From Ureaplasma urealyticum serovar 8 str. ATCC 27618 (GTDB lineage Bacteria; Bacillota_I; Bacilli_A; Mycoplasmatales; Mycoplasmoidaceae): a stretch of 64,000 bases of DNA. A program made the position numbers and the translations under genes. Positions 38,367-46,976 of this stretch are shown here, one piece after another; the first letter of the stretch is position 1; each line of letters opens with the position of its first letter. The stretch is from assembly GCF_000169535.1 (NCBI RefSeq), contig NZ_AAYN02000002.1, forward strand, positions 310,001 to 374,000, written 5' to 3'. The notes under the pieces are model-generated. The model did no database searches. It worked only from the letters and a program-made list of their open reading frames with translations, and was not told the DNA's origin.

Positions 38367-38526
38367 AAGAAAACAAAAAGGAGGTTGCCCTCCTTTTTGC
38401 GATCACGATTTTTCATGATCTTTTTGGTTATTTATAATAGCTGTAACATAACGACTTTTGCCACAACTAGATTGTTGGAGACGAATCTAACAACTAGAAG
38501 TGCTCGAATAACCATACAAGCCATTA
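38367..38526 (-). ncRNA. Candidate structured small RNA, unknown class
   Basis: About 155 nt on the minus strand in the gap between nfo and dnaI. A promoter (TTGTTT 38560-38555, 17-base spacer, TATTAT 38537-38532) is followed by an 8-bp closing helix (38507-38514 with 38425-38432). Inside is a hairpin (CTAG-TTGTT / AACAA-CTAG, 38467-38497), then a hairpin 38401-38420, then a perfect 10-bp terminator 38375-38398 with GCAA loop and TTTTTGTTTT tail. A G-U pair in the second hairpin and a GNRA loop in the third exist only on the minus strand. It is not RNase P RNA (found at 42108), and SRP and tmRNA signatures are absent. Confidence 0.5.
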
Positions 38527-38531
38527 ATATA

Positions 38532-38560
38532 ATAATACACTATTTTTAATAAAAAAACAA
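38532..38560 (-). promoter_or_regulatory. Promoter of candidate small RNA
   Basis: On the minus strand, -35 TTGTTT (38560-38555) and -10 TATTAT (38537-38532) are 17 bases apart. They start 8 bases beyond the dnaI stop codon. Confidence 0.5.
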
Positions 38561-38567
38561 TATTTTT

Positions 38568-39533
38568 TTATAAATTATTTGTAACTTTAAAAATACTAGG
38601 TCCTTTTATTTTAAAAACATTACCATATGTAAGACATTCAATTCGATTAAATAAACGTAATTTAGCTTTTTGTTCTTCGATATTTGCTATATTTTTTGTT
38701 GAATTATTTAATTGTTCGATTGAAAAATTAGAAATAAAAATAGTTTGCTTCATTGATTTTAATCTATTTTCAATAATAGGCATTAATATCGTTGAAATTG
38801 ATCAATAATTTAAATTGCCACTAGAAAAATCATCAATTACTAAAACATCAATATTTGAAAGTTCATTAATTAATTCGTTGACTACTGAATCAGAGATATC
38901 TTTATAATTAAAAAATTGAATAACATTTTTAAATAATTCATTCAAAGTTATATAGGCAATTTTTAAATTATATTTTAATGAAATTGTATTAGTATAGGCT
39001 TGAGTAATTATTGATTTGCCTACACCAAAATCGCCATAGATAAAAGCAGATTTTAATTGTTGATCATTAGTAGTGATATTGTCTTCTTTGTTTGCTGATT
39101 GTTTTTTATTTTTTCGTGCTTCTTCTAAAAAAAAATTAATTAATTTATTTCTCTCTACTAACAAATCATTATCTAATATTTCGCTTTTTTTAGAAAAAAT
39201 TTGACTATCATCTGTTAATGAAATATCATAATCCATATTTTTGATCGTATTTAAAATATAATTTTTTTTAACTTTATCAACTTTACTTTCTTTTTTAATC
39301 ACTACTAAACACAAATGATTGTATTCGTTACGATTTAACTCATAAATATAACCACTATCATTTGGTTCTTTTAGATTATTTAAATAAGAGCGATAAACTC
39401 CAACTATATCTCAAAAATGTAAATTAAATTCATTTTCTGTTAAGTTAATTGCTTTAAGATTAGGAACTTCTAATGCTTTTTGATAATTAAAATTTTCTAA
39501 ATCTAACTCGTCTTCAATTTCATTATTATTCAT
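38568..39533 (-). CDS. dnaI: DnaI-like helicase-loader ATPase
   Basis: 321 residues. The C-terminal AAA+ domain has Walker A GDFGVGKS (167-174) and Walker B VLVIDDF (about 230-236), followed by a sensor-like TIFISNF segment. In Firmicutes DnaI loads the replicative helicase at the origin together with DnaB and DnaD. The N-terminal 100 residues are weakly conserved. The ATG at 39533 lies 2 bases after the stop of the dnaB-like gene and has a GGGGA site, so the pair is an operon. It could also be called DnaC-like. Confidence 0.82.
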
Positions 39534-39535
39534 CT

Positions 39536-40681
39536 TTATAAATCCCCAAATTTAACCTCAACAAAATCGGTATTTTTAAATGTGTTAGTGTTATCATCAT
39601 TATTAAAAACTAATTGTTTTTGATTCATTTTTTTATTTTGAAAAAATTTAATCATTTCATATTCGTTTTTAATATTAATTCCAAGCACAGTTTCTTTAAT
39701 GCATTTTAAATATTTTATATTTAAACGGCCTAAATTTTTAAACAAAACAAAATCTAAAATGACATTAACGATTGCATTATTTAATGTTTTATCATATGTT
39801 AATAAAATAATAGCTTCTTTGTCTTCAACACTCAATTTTTCCTTACGGATGTGTTTTAAAAAATCAGAAGGCTCAAAATAATTATAATGGTTAATTACAT
39901 TTTTAAATAAGTTTAAATCAGCATTTTCATTAAAAATACTAGAATCACGTTCAATATTTTGATATTGTAATTTTGTTTTATTATTTTCAACTTGTTGATT
40001 AGAAATAATTGATAATTCTAATTTGTTTAAATCAATTGTTAAAAAATCAATATTATTAATTAAATTATTTTTAATTAAATTGGCCATTTCATTAACACTA
40101 AATTTATATTTTTTAAAAAAATTTAAAATGCTTAATTTTACTGATTCATTAATTTGAAGAGATAATTGATATTCATCTAAAATAATTTTTTTAATTTTAT
40201 CTAATTTATTTTCAAAACTATTTGAATAATTTGTTTTGAATTGAGTTGATAAATCGATTAAACGATTATTGTTAATACTATTTTCTTTGTTTAATAAATT
40301 TAAAATTTTATAATGATCATTTGAAACATTATTTTTTAACTCTTCGTTAAATTTTTCAATATTTGAAAATTCATTAAAGTTTAATGGGCGAAAAACTTCA
40401 ATTATTTGTTGTTGATTGTTTTCAATACAATAAATTTTAATTAAGTCTACATTAACTAATTTAGTAATTAAATTGTTGTATGTATTAATTGAAATGTTAA
40501 GCTCATTTAACAAATATTCGCGCGTTAAATTGATTATGCCTTTTTTATTAAAAATGTTTTCTCTATTGACAAATCAAGAATACATAGCAGTTGCTTGTAT
40601 ACCAATTAAAGGTGTATAAAAAGAATATAAATAATTTTCATTTTTAATAAAATTACAATTTTTTTTAATTACTATATCCAT
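39536..40681 (-). CDS. DnaB/DnaD-type replication initiation protein
   Basis: 381 residues. The N-terminus (SFYTPLIGIQATAMYSWFV, then a winged-helix-like stretch LTREYLLNELNISINTYNNLITKLVNVDLI) matches the Firmicute DnaB/DnaD initiation family, and a C-terminal helical part (FEPSDFLKHIRK...) fits the DDBH domain. This is the primosomal DnaB of Bacillus, not the helicase. The true start is ATG at 40681: the frame extends upstream past alternative TTG codons. It precedes dnaI by 2 bases. The divergent region upstream carries two DnaA-box matches. Confidence 0.75.
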
Positions 40682-40822
40682 AAACTTTACATCCCTTTTT
40701 AACTTCAATTAAATTCAAATTTTTTGTTGTCATTTTTCATTTAGTAATTATTGTAGATATTTTTAACAAATTTAGTTGATGATTTATTTATTTGATTTAC
40801 TAAAATCTTGACATAATAAGAG

Positions 40823-40831
40823 TTATGCACA
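40823..40831 (+). promoter_or_regulatory. DnaA box match
   Basis: TTATGCACA fits TTATnCACA fully. It is one of two in the dnaB-sigma intergenic region. Confidence 0.5.
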
Positions 40832-40885
40832 CCCTTTAAAAAGATTTTAATTATTAAAAATCAATGTTTTTAAGTACTAAAAAAA

Positions 40886-40894
40886 TTATGCACA
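40886..40894 (+). promoter_or_regulatory. DnaA box match
   Basis: TTATGCACA, same orientation as and 63 bases from the first (six helical turns). Confidence 0.5.
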
Positions 40895-41028
40895 ATAATG
40901 TTTATAATTTATAAACCCTGATAAAAAATTTCTAAAAAAATCCAAAAAATTATAAACATATTTAAAACAAAAAATATCAAATTGCAATAGTTAAAAACTA
41001 GTATGATTTTTTTAAAAGAGGTTATAAA

Positions 41029-41589
41029 ATGTTTGAACAAATATTCTTTTTAGCATCAATTAATGATAAAAAAATCATTAGATGATTATATGAACGTTAT
41101 CACAAAATTTTTCTAAAATACATTAATGAACAATTACATTTTAAATTTTATACTTTGGATATTGAAGCAAATGATTTAAAAACTGTTATTTATGAAATAT
41201 TTTTAAAAATATTTCAAGTAAGTAAAATTAAAAATTTAAATCAGTTTATAGGTTTTGTTAAACGTCAAATTTATTTTTATTTAGTTTATTTATTGCGTAA
41301 AGCCTTATCTAATAAAAATTTAGTCAATCAACTAAATAGTAATAACTTTGAAAATCGTGAGGCTATTAGTGAAAATTTAGATGATGTTAGCATTGAATTA
41401 AATAATAAATTTTTAATTCACGAACTTTTAGAAATAATTTATAAAGAAAATTTATTGCTATATCATTTTACGATTTTAATTATTAAAGGATACACTACAA
41501 ATGAGATTAATAAAATTTTAAAAATTAATTCAACAAAAACTTATTATTTTAAATCCATTTTAAAGAAGTATATAAAAAATTTGTTATAA
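41029..41589 (+). CDS. Sigma-70-like protein (possible alternative sigma factor)
   Basis: 186 residues. A region-2-like stretch (about 65-95: NLNQFIGFVKRQIYFYLVYLLRK) has the helix with Phe, Val-Lys-Arg and a closing Leu-Arg-Lys seen in ECF/SigH sigma factors. The end (about 148-186: IIKGYTTNEINKILKINSTKTYYFKSILKKYIK) reads like the region-4 helix-turn-helix. Size and layout fit a small alternative sigma factor. Most mollicutes carry one main sigma factor, but a second, recombination-linked one (MG428) is known in Mycoplasma genitalium. AAGAGG lies 7 bases before the ATG. The assignment rests on pattern only. Confidence 0.6.
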
Positions 41590-41635
41590 AAAATACTAGG
41601 AAAAAGATCAATGGATCACTTCCTAGTATTTTTAT
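41589..41635. terminator. Bidirectional terminator, sigma-like gene / rpsT
   Basis: A 14-bp perfect stem (41589-41602 with 41620-41633) AAAAATACTAGGAA / TTCCTAGTATTTTT serves the two convergent genes. A nested GATC-GATC pair lies in the loop. Confidence 0.88.
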
Positions 41636-41654
41636 TTTAATTAAATTTATAATT

Positions 41655-41909
41655 TTATGCAACAACTTGTAAATTTGCCTTAAAAGCTTTTGCAGTTCTT
41701 GATTTTAAACGGTTTGCTTTATTTTTGTGAATAACACCTTTTGAAGCTGTTGTATCAATTACTTTGTAAGCTTCATTTAGTTGAGCTTGTTCATTTGAAC
41801 TTCTTGTTTTTTTAACAATTGTTCTTAATTTAGACATTTTAGCATGATTTTCTTTACGTACTTTTTGCGTATGTCTATATGTTTTTTCATTTGAAACAAT
41901 ATTTGCCAT
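41655..41909 (-). CDS. rpsT: 30S ribosomal protein S20
   Basis: 84 residues, basic, all-helical, binds 16S rRNA early in 30S assembly. N-terminal [16 protein letters not shown] and the later [15 protein letters not shown] block are typical of S20 (K-G-x-I-H-K-N-x-A-x-R-x-K-S-R). A strong GGAGG site lies just before the ATG, and an extended -10 promoter is at 41983-41975. Confidence 0.96.
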   Translation of the reverse strand: MANIVSNEKTYRHTQKVRKENHAKMSKLRTIVKKTRSSNEQAQLNEAYKVIDTTASKGVIHKNKANRLKSRTAKAFKANLQVVA

Positions 41910-41974
41910 ATACTCGCCTCCTACCTAATAATTGAACTCTAAAGTTTATTTTTATGCTTGAATATAACTTGTTT

Positions 41975-41983
41975 ATTATACCA
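41975..41983 (-). promoter_or_regulatory. Extended -10 promoter of rpsT
   Basis: TGGTATAAT on the minus strand, about 66 bases before the start codon. No -35 consensus. Confidence 0.6.
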
Positions 41984-42095
41984 AAAACAAACGAAAAGAT
42001 ATTTAAATATTTTATTATAAAATAAAACAACTCTCATTTATTTTAGTAGAAGATACTAATTTATTAGTTTTATAAAGTTTTTAATTCTTTTGGTT

Positions 42096-42101
42096 TATAC
42101 T
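42096..42101 (+). promoter_or_regulatory. -10 box of RNase P RNA gene
   Basis: TATACT, identical to the rrn -10, lies 7 bases before the RNA 5' end. The -35 is weak. Confidence 0.6.
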
Positions 42102-42107
42102 TTAATG

Positions 42108-42477
42108 ATGTAAAAAGCTAATTGCTGCATTTTTAAATAAATGTAGAGGAAAGTCCGTGCTCACACTAACTGTGATGTTAGTAGTGTTTGTGTATGTATA
42201 ATTAATAAAGCATAGCATAGGCGTATGACGGCGAATTTTTTAAGCTAAGTAATTTTCTATTATATGTTTAAAAATTCACAAAGTGCCACAGAGACGATTA
42301 ATCAAGAAATTGATGAGATGAAACGTTGGTAAACCCCACAAGTGAGAAACCTAAATTTTGGTAAGGGAATCTAATTTAGTAAATTAAGAAATTAAATTAG
42401 GATAGAATAAACTTTATTCTATAGATAAATAATTAGCACTACATTTTTGTAGAACAGAACACGGCTTATTTTTACAT
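42108..42477 (+). ncRNA. rnpB: RNase P RNA
   Basis: The catalytic RNA that trims tRNA 5' ends; about 370 nt. The conserved P4 strand GAGGAAAGTCCGTGCTC is at 42157-42173. The core GTGCCACAGAGACGA and the GAAACGTTGGTAAACCCCAC block are present. The 3' strand ACAGAACACGGCTTA has one change from the usual ACAGAACCCGGCTTA. The ends ATGTAAAAAGC and GCTTATTTTTACAT pair to form P1. Ends are approximate. Confidence 0.95.
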
Positions 42478-42480
42478 GCA

Positions 42481-42512
42481 AAAACCACCTCTTAAACAAG
42501 GGGTGGTTTTTT
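42481..42512 (+). terminator. Terminator of rnpB
   Basis: AAAACCACC (42481-42489) pairs with GGTGGTTTT (42502-42510), followed by T residues. Confidence 0.85.
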
Positions 42513-42514
42513 AT

Positions 42515-42955
42515 TTATTGCGTATTATATTTTCAAATCATTAAAATAGCATCAGAGTTATCGGCATAATACTTTTTACGAATACTTTGTTTTATAAAAC
42601 CCCGTTTTAAATAAAAATTCAAAGCATTTTCATTAATACTACTTACTTCTAATAAAATGTTTTGTTTTTTTTGTTTTAATAAATCAATTAAAACACTACC
42701 TACTTTTAAATTACGATAATTTTCATCAACACCTATTTTTAAAATTTCATTAAAATCAATGGTTTTCATATAAATTAAATAACCAATGTTTTTTTGTTCA
42801 TATTCAACAATTACAATTTCATAATTTGCATCATTAAACATTTGATACAAACTTGCTATTGAATAAGCATCATTTAAAAAAAACTTATTTTCAAAAATAG
42901 CGATATCATTTAAATCATTTTGATTAGCAGATTTAACTAAGAGGTTTTTTAACAT
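42515..42955 (-). CDS. rimI: GNAT acetyltransferase, RimI-like
   Basis: 146 residues. Family: N-terminal protein acetylation, in E. coli of ribosomal protein S18. GNAT motif A is seen as LKIGVDENYRNLKVGSVLIDLL, where R-N-L-K-V-G is a degenerate R/Q-x-x-G-x-G/A acetyl-CoA loop. The following LLEVSSINENALNFYLKRGF is typical of RimI. The start overlaps the end of tsaB by 23 bases, and the tsaB-rimI neighbourhood is common in Firmicutes, supporting the name. The frame passes a TGA near the end. Confidence 0.82.
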
Positions 42956-43508
42956 AATTTAAATCAAAATCTAAAATATTAGTTAATTTAAAATTATCAA
43001 ATTTTAAGTTATATATAAGATTATGATAATCGACTTGATTAGCATCAATTATTGTTAATGATGTATTTTTTAATTCTATTTGTAACTGTTCATTAGTAAT
43101 GATTCTATAATCGCTTTGTATATTATTAATAATACTTATTGTATATGATTTATTACCCTTTGCGTCTAAATGAACAAAAACATTGTTTTTATTATTAGCA
43201 ATAATGTTTAAACTATCATTAATAAATAATTTGATTTGATTGTGAGTTGTACAAATTGTTTTAGCAACAATTGCGCCAACACGCACACCAGTAAATGAAC
43301 CAGGACCAATATCTAAATATATTGCATCTAAATCTTGGTATTTTAAGTGAACAGCTTTTAATAAAGCAATAATGTGTTCGACAATGATATCTGTAAGATT
43401 GTTATTTGTCTCAACAATAATATTAGCTAAAATTTTAAAATTTTTATAAATTGCTAAAACGCATTTTTTTGATGTAACATCGATAAATAATTGATATAGA
43501 CTATTCAT
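42933..43508 (-). CDS. tsaB: tRNA t6A-synthesis protein TsaB
   Basis: 191 residues. It is the partner of TsaD and TsaE in forming N6-threonylcarbamoyladenosine at position 37 of ANN-decoding tRNAs. The family motif GPGSFTGVRVG is at residues 68-78, and the N-terminal ASKHA-fold start (LFIDVTSKKCVLAI) is visible. The C-terminal part is short compared with E. coli, as in other Gram-positive relatives. It begins 7 bases after the pseudouridine synthase. Confidence 0.92.
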   Translation of the reverse strand: MNSLYQLFIDVTSKKCVLAIYKNFKILANIIVETNNNLTDIIVEHIIALLKAVHLKYQDLDAIYLDIGPGSFTGVRVGAIVAKTICTTHNQIKLFINDSLNIIANNKNNVFVHLDAKGNKSYTISIINNIQSDYRIITNEQLQIELKNTSLTIIDANQVDYHNLIYNLKFDNFKLTNILDFDLNYVKKPLS

Positions 43509-43515
43509 TTGTTTT

Positions 43516-44400
43516 TCACTCTTTAATTAAATTTATAAATTCATTTGGCATTAGTGTTTTAAATTCGACTATTTCATTAGTTGATGGATGAATAAAACTA
43601 ATATAAAAGCTATGTAAATATTGTTCATATGGAGTTGTATGCTTACTGATTCCATATAAAGGATCATTATAAATAGGATGATTAATATGACGCATATGGA
43701 CACGAATTTGATGAGTTCTACCAGTAATAATACTTACTTCAACAAGTGCAGTATTTTGATATTGTTCAATCACTTTAACAATACTAATTGCTTCTTTAGC
43801 ATTTTTAGCATCACCTGTTTTCATTCGTAATTTATCTTGATAACTATGACCAATTGGTTCATTAATCATAAAATGTAAATGATGCATATCAAAACGATTA
43901 TGAACAATAGCATAATAAGATTTTTTTACTGTTTTTTGCATGAATTGTTGTTGTAAACAACAAAGTGCTTTTTGGTTCTTGCAGATAACAATTAATCCAG
44001 ATGTATTTTTATCTAAACGATGTGTAATATAAAAATCATCAGTTTTTAAATAATGTTTTAAAGCATTTGCTAACGTATTTTGCTCTTGAAAACTAGTTGG
44101 ATGAACTAACATACCAGAAGGTTTGTTAATCACTAATAAATCTTGATCTTCAAACACAATTTCTAATGGACATGCAAATGGTAATAATTCTTTTTGAGAG
44201 TCAATTACACATTGTTCATTTTTAATTTCAACACTATCATTTTTTTGTAATAAATAACTTTGTTTAGTAATGATATTGTCATTAACTAATACTAGATTTT
44301 GCTCTAACATTTTTTTAATTGATGTTCGCGAATAATCAGTAACTTCTACTAAAAATTTATCAATTCGTTTCGGTGATGTTAAAGAATATAATATTTTCAT
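43516..44400 (-). CDS. RluA/RluD-family pseudouridine synthase
   Basis: 294 residues. An N-terminal S4 RNA-binding domain (about 10-60: RIDKFLVEVTDYSRTSIKKML, then LVLVND) is followed by the catalytic domain with HRLDKNTSGL, whose Asp130 is the nucleophile, and IITGRTHQIRVHM. Members modify uridines in 23S rRNA or tRNA; the exact target is not readable. It starts 2 bases after lspA, as in many Firmicutes where lspA and an rluD-like gene are neighbours. Confidence 0.92.
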   Translation of the reverse strand: MKILYSLTSPKRIDKFLVEVTDYSRTSIKKMLEQNLVLVNDNIITKQSYLLQKNDSVEIKNEQCVIDSQKELLPFACPLEIVFEDQDLLVINKPSGMLVHPTSFQEQNTLANALKHYLKTDDFYITHRLDKNTSGLIVICKNQKALCCLQQQFMQKTVKKSYYAIVHNRFDMHHLHFMINEPIGHSYQDKLRMKTGDAKNAKEAISIVKVIEQYQNTALVEVSIITGRTHQIRVHMRHINHPIYNDPLYGISKHTTPYEQYLHSFYISFIHPSTNEIVEFKTLMPNEFINLIKE

Positions 44401-44402
44401 TT

Positions 44403-45194
44403 TTATGGTTTTTCTAAATCATCATATCCAAATGGTTTATTAGATACTTCATTAATTTCTAAATCATTTTCATCAGCCGCTTTTTTTGTAGTATCTTTAG
44501 TGTCATTATCACTTTTTCATTTGATAATAAAACCAATAATTAAAATAACAACTAATACACAAACACCAACTACAATATAAACATCAAAAAGATTAATTAT
44601 ACTATTGACAAATTTTCAATAATCAACAACACCATTAATAACGTCATTGCCTCCACCAACACTATTAGGATTAATAAGGCTATTATGAAAAATATCTGGT
44701 AGTGCTTTGTATAATTCTAATTCTGGAATTGAACGATCAATAATATTTCCTAAACCGCCAAATAATAAGAAAAGCAATGGAGCGTAATGATAAGATTTTT
44801 TTAAAAAAATAAATGATAAAAATCCTAATATAATAGGAATTGATTGTAAAGCATAAACAATTCCACTATTGTTATTAATTCTTCCAAGAGCAATCCCATT
44901 GTTTAATGTAAAATGAAAAATAGGACCATGATAGATTTCTTTAGTATTAATAACTAGATTAATAGCTCATTCACGAACTAAAAAACCAGACAATAACACA
45001 ATTAAAGCAATAATAATAAAATTAATTATTTTATAAAAAATAACATCTAATGTTGTTATCGATAAAAAGTAATCACGAACGCCTTTATTATCTATTTTTA
45101 AAATAATTTTTTTAAAAAAATTAATTTTTCTAAGTGATTCATTAAATTTTTTAATTGTGATATAAAAATTTGAATTTGTAATTTTTTCAAACAT
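44403..45194 (-). CDS. lspA: Lipoprotein signal peptidase (signal peptidase II)
   Basis: 263 residues, longer than the usual 160 because of an N-terminal extension of about 55 residues and a charged C-terminal tail (about 225-263). Membrane-embedded aspartyl protease that cleaves prolipoproteins after lipid attachment. Catalytic blocks are GGLGNIIDRS and VVDYWKFVN...NLFDVYIVVG, giving the two Asp residues. Four hydrophobic segments are seen. Substrates in this window would be the lipobox proteins at 24275 and 56163. The ATG overlaps the ppa stop by one base. Confidence 0.93.
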
Positions 45195-45739
45195 TATTGG
45201 CTATACTTTTCTGGACGTTGTTTCATCATTTTTGATACAAATTCATCTTTTTTAAGATGACCATGCTCTTGCATTAAAGCAACACATTCTTCATATTCTT
45301 TTTGAGCTCATACTTCATCTTCAAAACCTAAAATCTCAACTTTTTTGTTTTGTAAGTTTTTATAGTTTTCAAAGAAATCTTGAACTTCTGCTAATCAATG
45401 TAGTGGAATATCTTTAAAAGTATTAATGTGTTTATAACGTGGATCAACATCAATAACTGCTAATAATTTTGTATCAGTTTCTCCACCATCAATCATTTTC
45501 ATTGCTCCTAAAATACGTGCTGGGACTTTAATTCCTGGTTGAAATGCTTGATCTGCAAAAACCAAAACATCTAATTCATCACCATCATAATCTAATGCTT
45601 CTTTTAAAAAACCATAATTATGTGGATAAACCATTGAACCATATAAAATTCGATCCACTGTAATTTCTTTAGTTGCACGATCATATTCATATTTAATATT
45701 TGAGTTTTTTGGAATTTCAATAGTTACATTTAATTTCAT
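45194..45739 (-). CDS. ppa: Inorganic pyrophosphatase
   Basis: 181 residues, family I soluble enzyme that hydrolyses PPi. Seen: [26 protein letters not shown], and the metal-binding signature DGDELDVLV (D-x-D-x-x-D) followed by [24 protein letters not shown]. It is first gene of the operon ppa-lspA-rlu-tsaB-rimI, with an AAGAGG site before ATG. PPi removal drives DNA, RNA and aminoacyl-tRNA synthesis. Confidence 0.96.
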
Positions 45740-45898
45740 ACTACCTCTTCTTTATATTCGTTTAATATCTTTGTTAATATTCTATAATTATATTATGTTT
45801 AATTTATTTTATATTTGATAAAAGTAATTCGTTAGCAATATGAAATATTTTGAAAGTAGGTTAGTTATCTTTAAATAAAAAGAGTGAGGTTTTAAAAA

Positions 45899-46303
45899 GT
45901 GAAAGAATTTTCAAAAAATAAAACGTACAATAATTTTAAAAACCATAAAAGTCCCTTACGTGTAGTTGAAGGGATTGTTCGTGAAATTAAAAATAATGAA
46001 CTTCAAATTGATTTTGTTGATAGCTATAAAAAAGGTATTTGTAAGTTTATTAATTTAACAGATTATAATTGAAACACAATTTCTTCACGTTTTTTAATTA
46101 ATAGCAAACACTTGTTTTTGATTTCAAAATTTGATCCCACTCGTCGTGTTTATTGATTAAATTATAAAATTATTCATCCAATTGAAATTAAGAATAAGCG
46201 ACGTTCTTATCCAACTTTATCGCACGATCGAAATTTACGAATTTTTTTAACTAATTTATTAGAAAATGAAGATAAAGAACACAATAACCACGAAATAAAC
46301 TAA
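45899..46303 (+). CDS. Small protein with S1-like RNA-binding pattern
   Basis: 134 residues, basic. Residues about 20-60 read VVEGIVREIKNNELQIDF...GICKFINLTDYN, which fits the strand order of an S1/OB fold (G-x-V then G-x-x-x-x-x-L-S/T-D). The start is GTG at 45899 with GTGAGG about 9 bases upstream; there is no earlier ATG in frame. Ending is rich in Glu, His and Asn. Likely binds RNA; the precise role is unknown. No terminator is seen before the DJ-1 pseudogene, so they may share a transcript. Confidence 0.65.
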
Positions 46304-46330
46304 AAATTATTTCAAAGGAGATGATTACAT

Positions 46331-46894
46331 ATGAATAAGATGGTTGGGATCATTGTTCCTCAATACGCTAATGATTATGAATTAGCAACTTTTAATTTAT
46401 TTTTAAAAAAGGCTGGATTTTATGTGACATTGATTTCACTAACTAAACAGTTGATTATTCAAATGCAATCGATGAATAAAATTGTTTGTAATGAATTAAT
46501 TTAAAAATGTAATCTTTCAAAATTTAATTTTTTAATTTTAATTTCATCACAAAATCTAACACTACAAAAAATTATTAAAACTTCATTTATTTTAACGCAA
46601 AGCCAAAAAATTCCTAAACTTAACAAATTTTTAAATGATTTTTTTAATTTGAAAGAAGATAATAAATATTTAATCGCAATTAATGATGCACCTTTATATT
46701 TAAATGAGTTAAATTTACTTAAAGATTTTAAGTTTACATGTAACAATACTCTTAATAAAAAACTAGGTAAAAATTGTTTGTGTGATAAAAATATAGTACA
46801 AGATTGTTGTTTAATTACTGCTAATGATTCCATCTGTGCTTTAAAGATTGTTGAAATCATTACAAATACCATGTGTGAAAATAAACAAAAATAA
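46331..46894 (+). pseudogene. DJ-1/PfpI family gene broken by an in-frame TAA
   Basis: The frame starts at ATG 46331 (AAAGGAGATGA site upstream) with VGIIVPQYANDYELATFNLFLKKAGF, the DJ-1/PfpI opening. It hits TAA at 46502-46504 after 57 codons, then stays open in the same frame to TAA 46892-46894. The second part has LILISSQN, YLIAINDAPLYLNELNLL and DCCLITAND, matching the order of the family's LLPGG, AICxxPxxL and (V)ITS blocks. The nucleophile Cys of the AIC motif is Asn here (AIND), so enzymatic activity was already doubtful. Either a recent nonsense mutation or a sequencing error. Confidence 0.75.
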
Positions 46895-46976
46895 TTTGTT
46901 AAAAAAGTATAATTTAACGTAACTAAAATTAAAAAAAAGACTTGCTAAAAGTACTTTTTTGTTTAAAATTATTACT

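Larger units (their letters stand above)
40682..41028. promoter_or_regulatory. Divergent control region between dnaB-like and sigma-like genes
   Basis: 347 bases, very AT-rich, without a convincing coding frame. It holds two DnaA-box matches (separate entries). A TTGACA at 40809-40814 has no matching -10 at the right distance. No hairpin terminators are seen. Confidence 0.6.

Noticed and set aside
38337-38549. 70-codon plus-strand frame in the nfo-dnaI gap
   Set aside because: No ribosome site, starts within a terminator stem, and its sequence is explained by hairpins of the candidate RNA.
40809-40814. TTGACA as -35 box upstream of the sigma-like gene
   Set aside because: No -10 hexamer 16-18 bases downstream.
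45621-45629. TGTGGATAA, a DnaA-box match
   Set aside because: Single copy inside the ppa coding region; expected by chance in AT-rich DNA.
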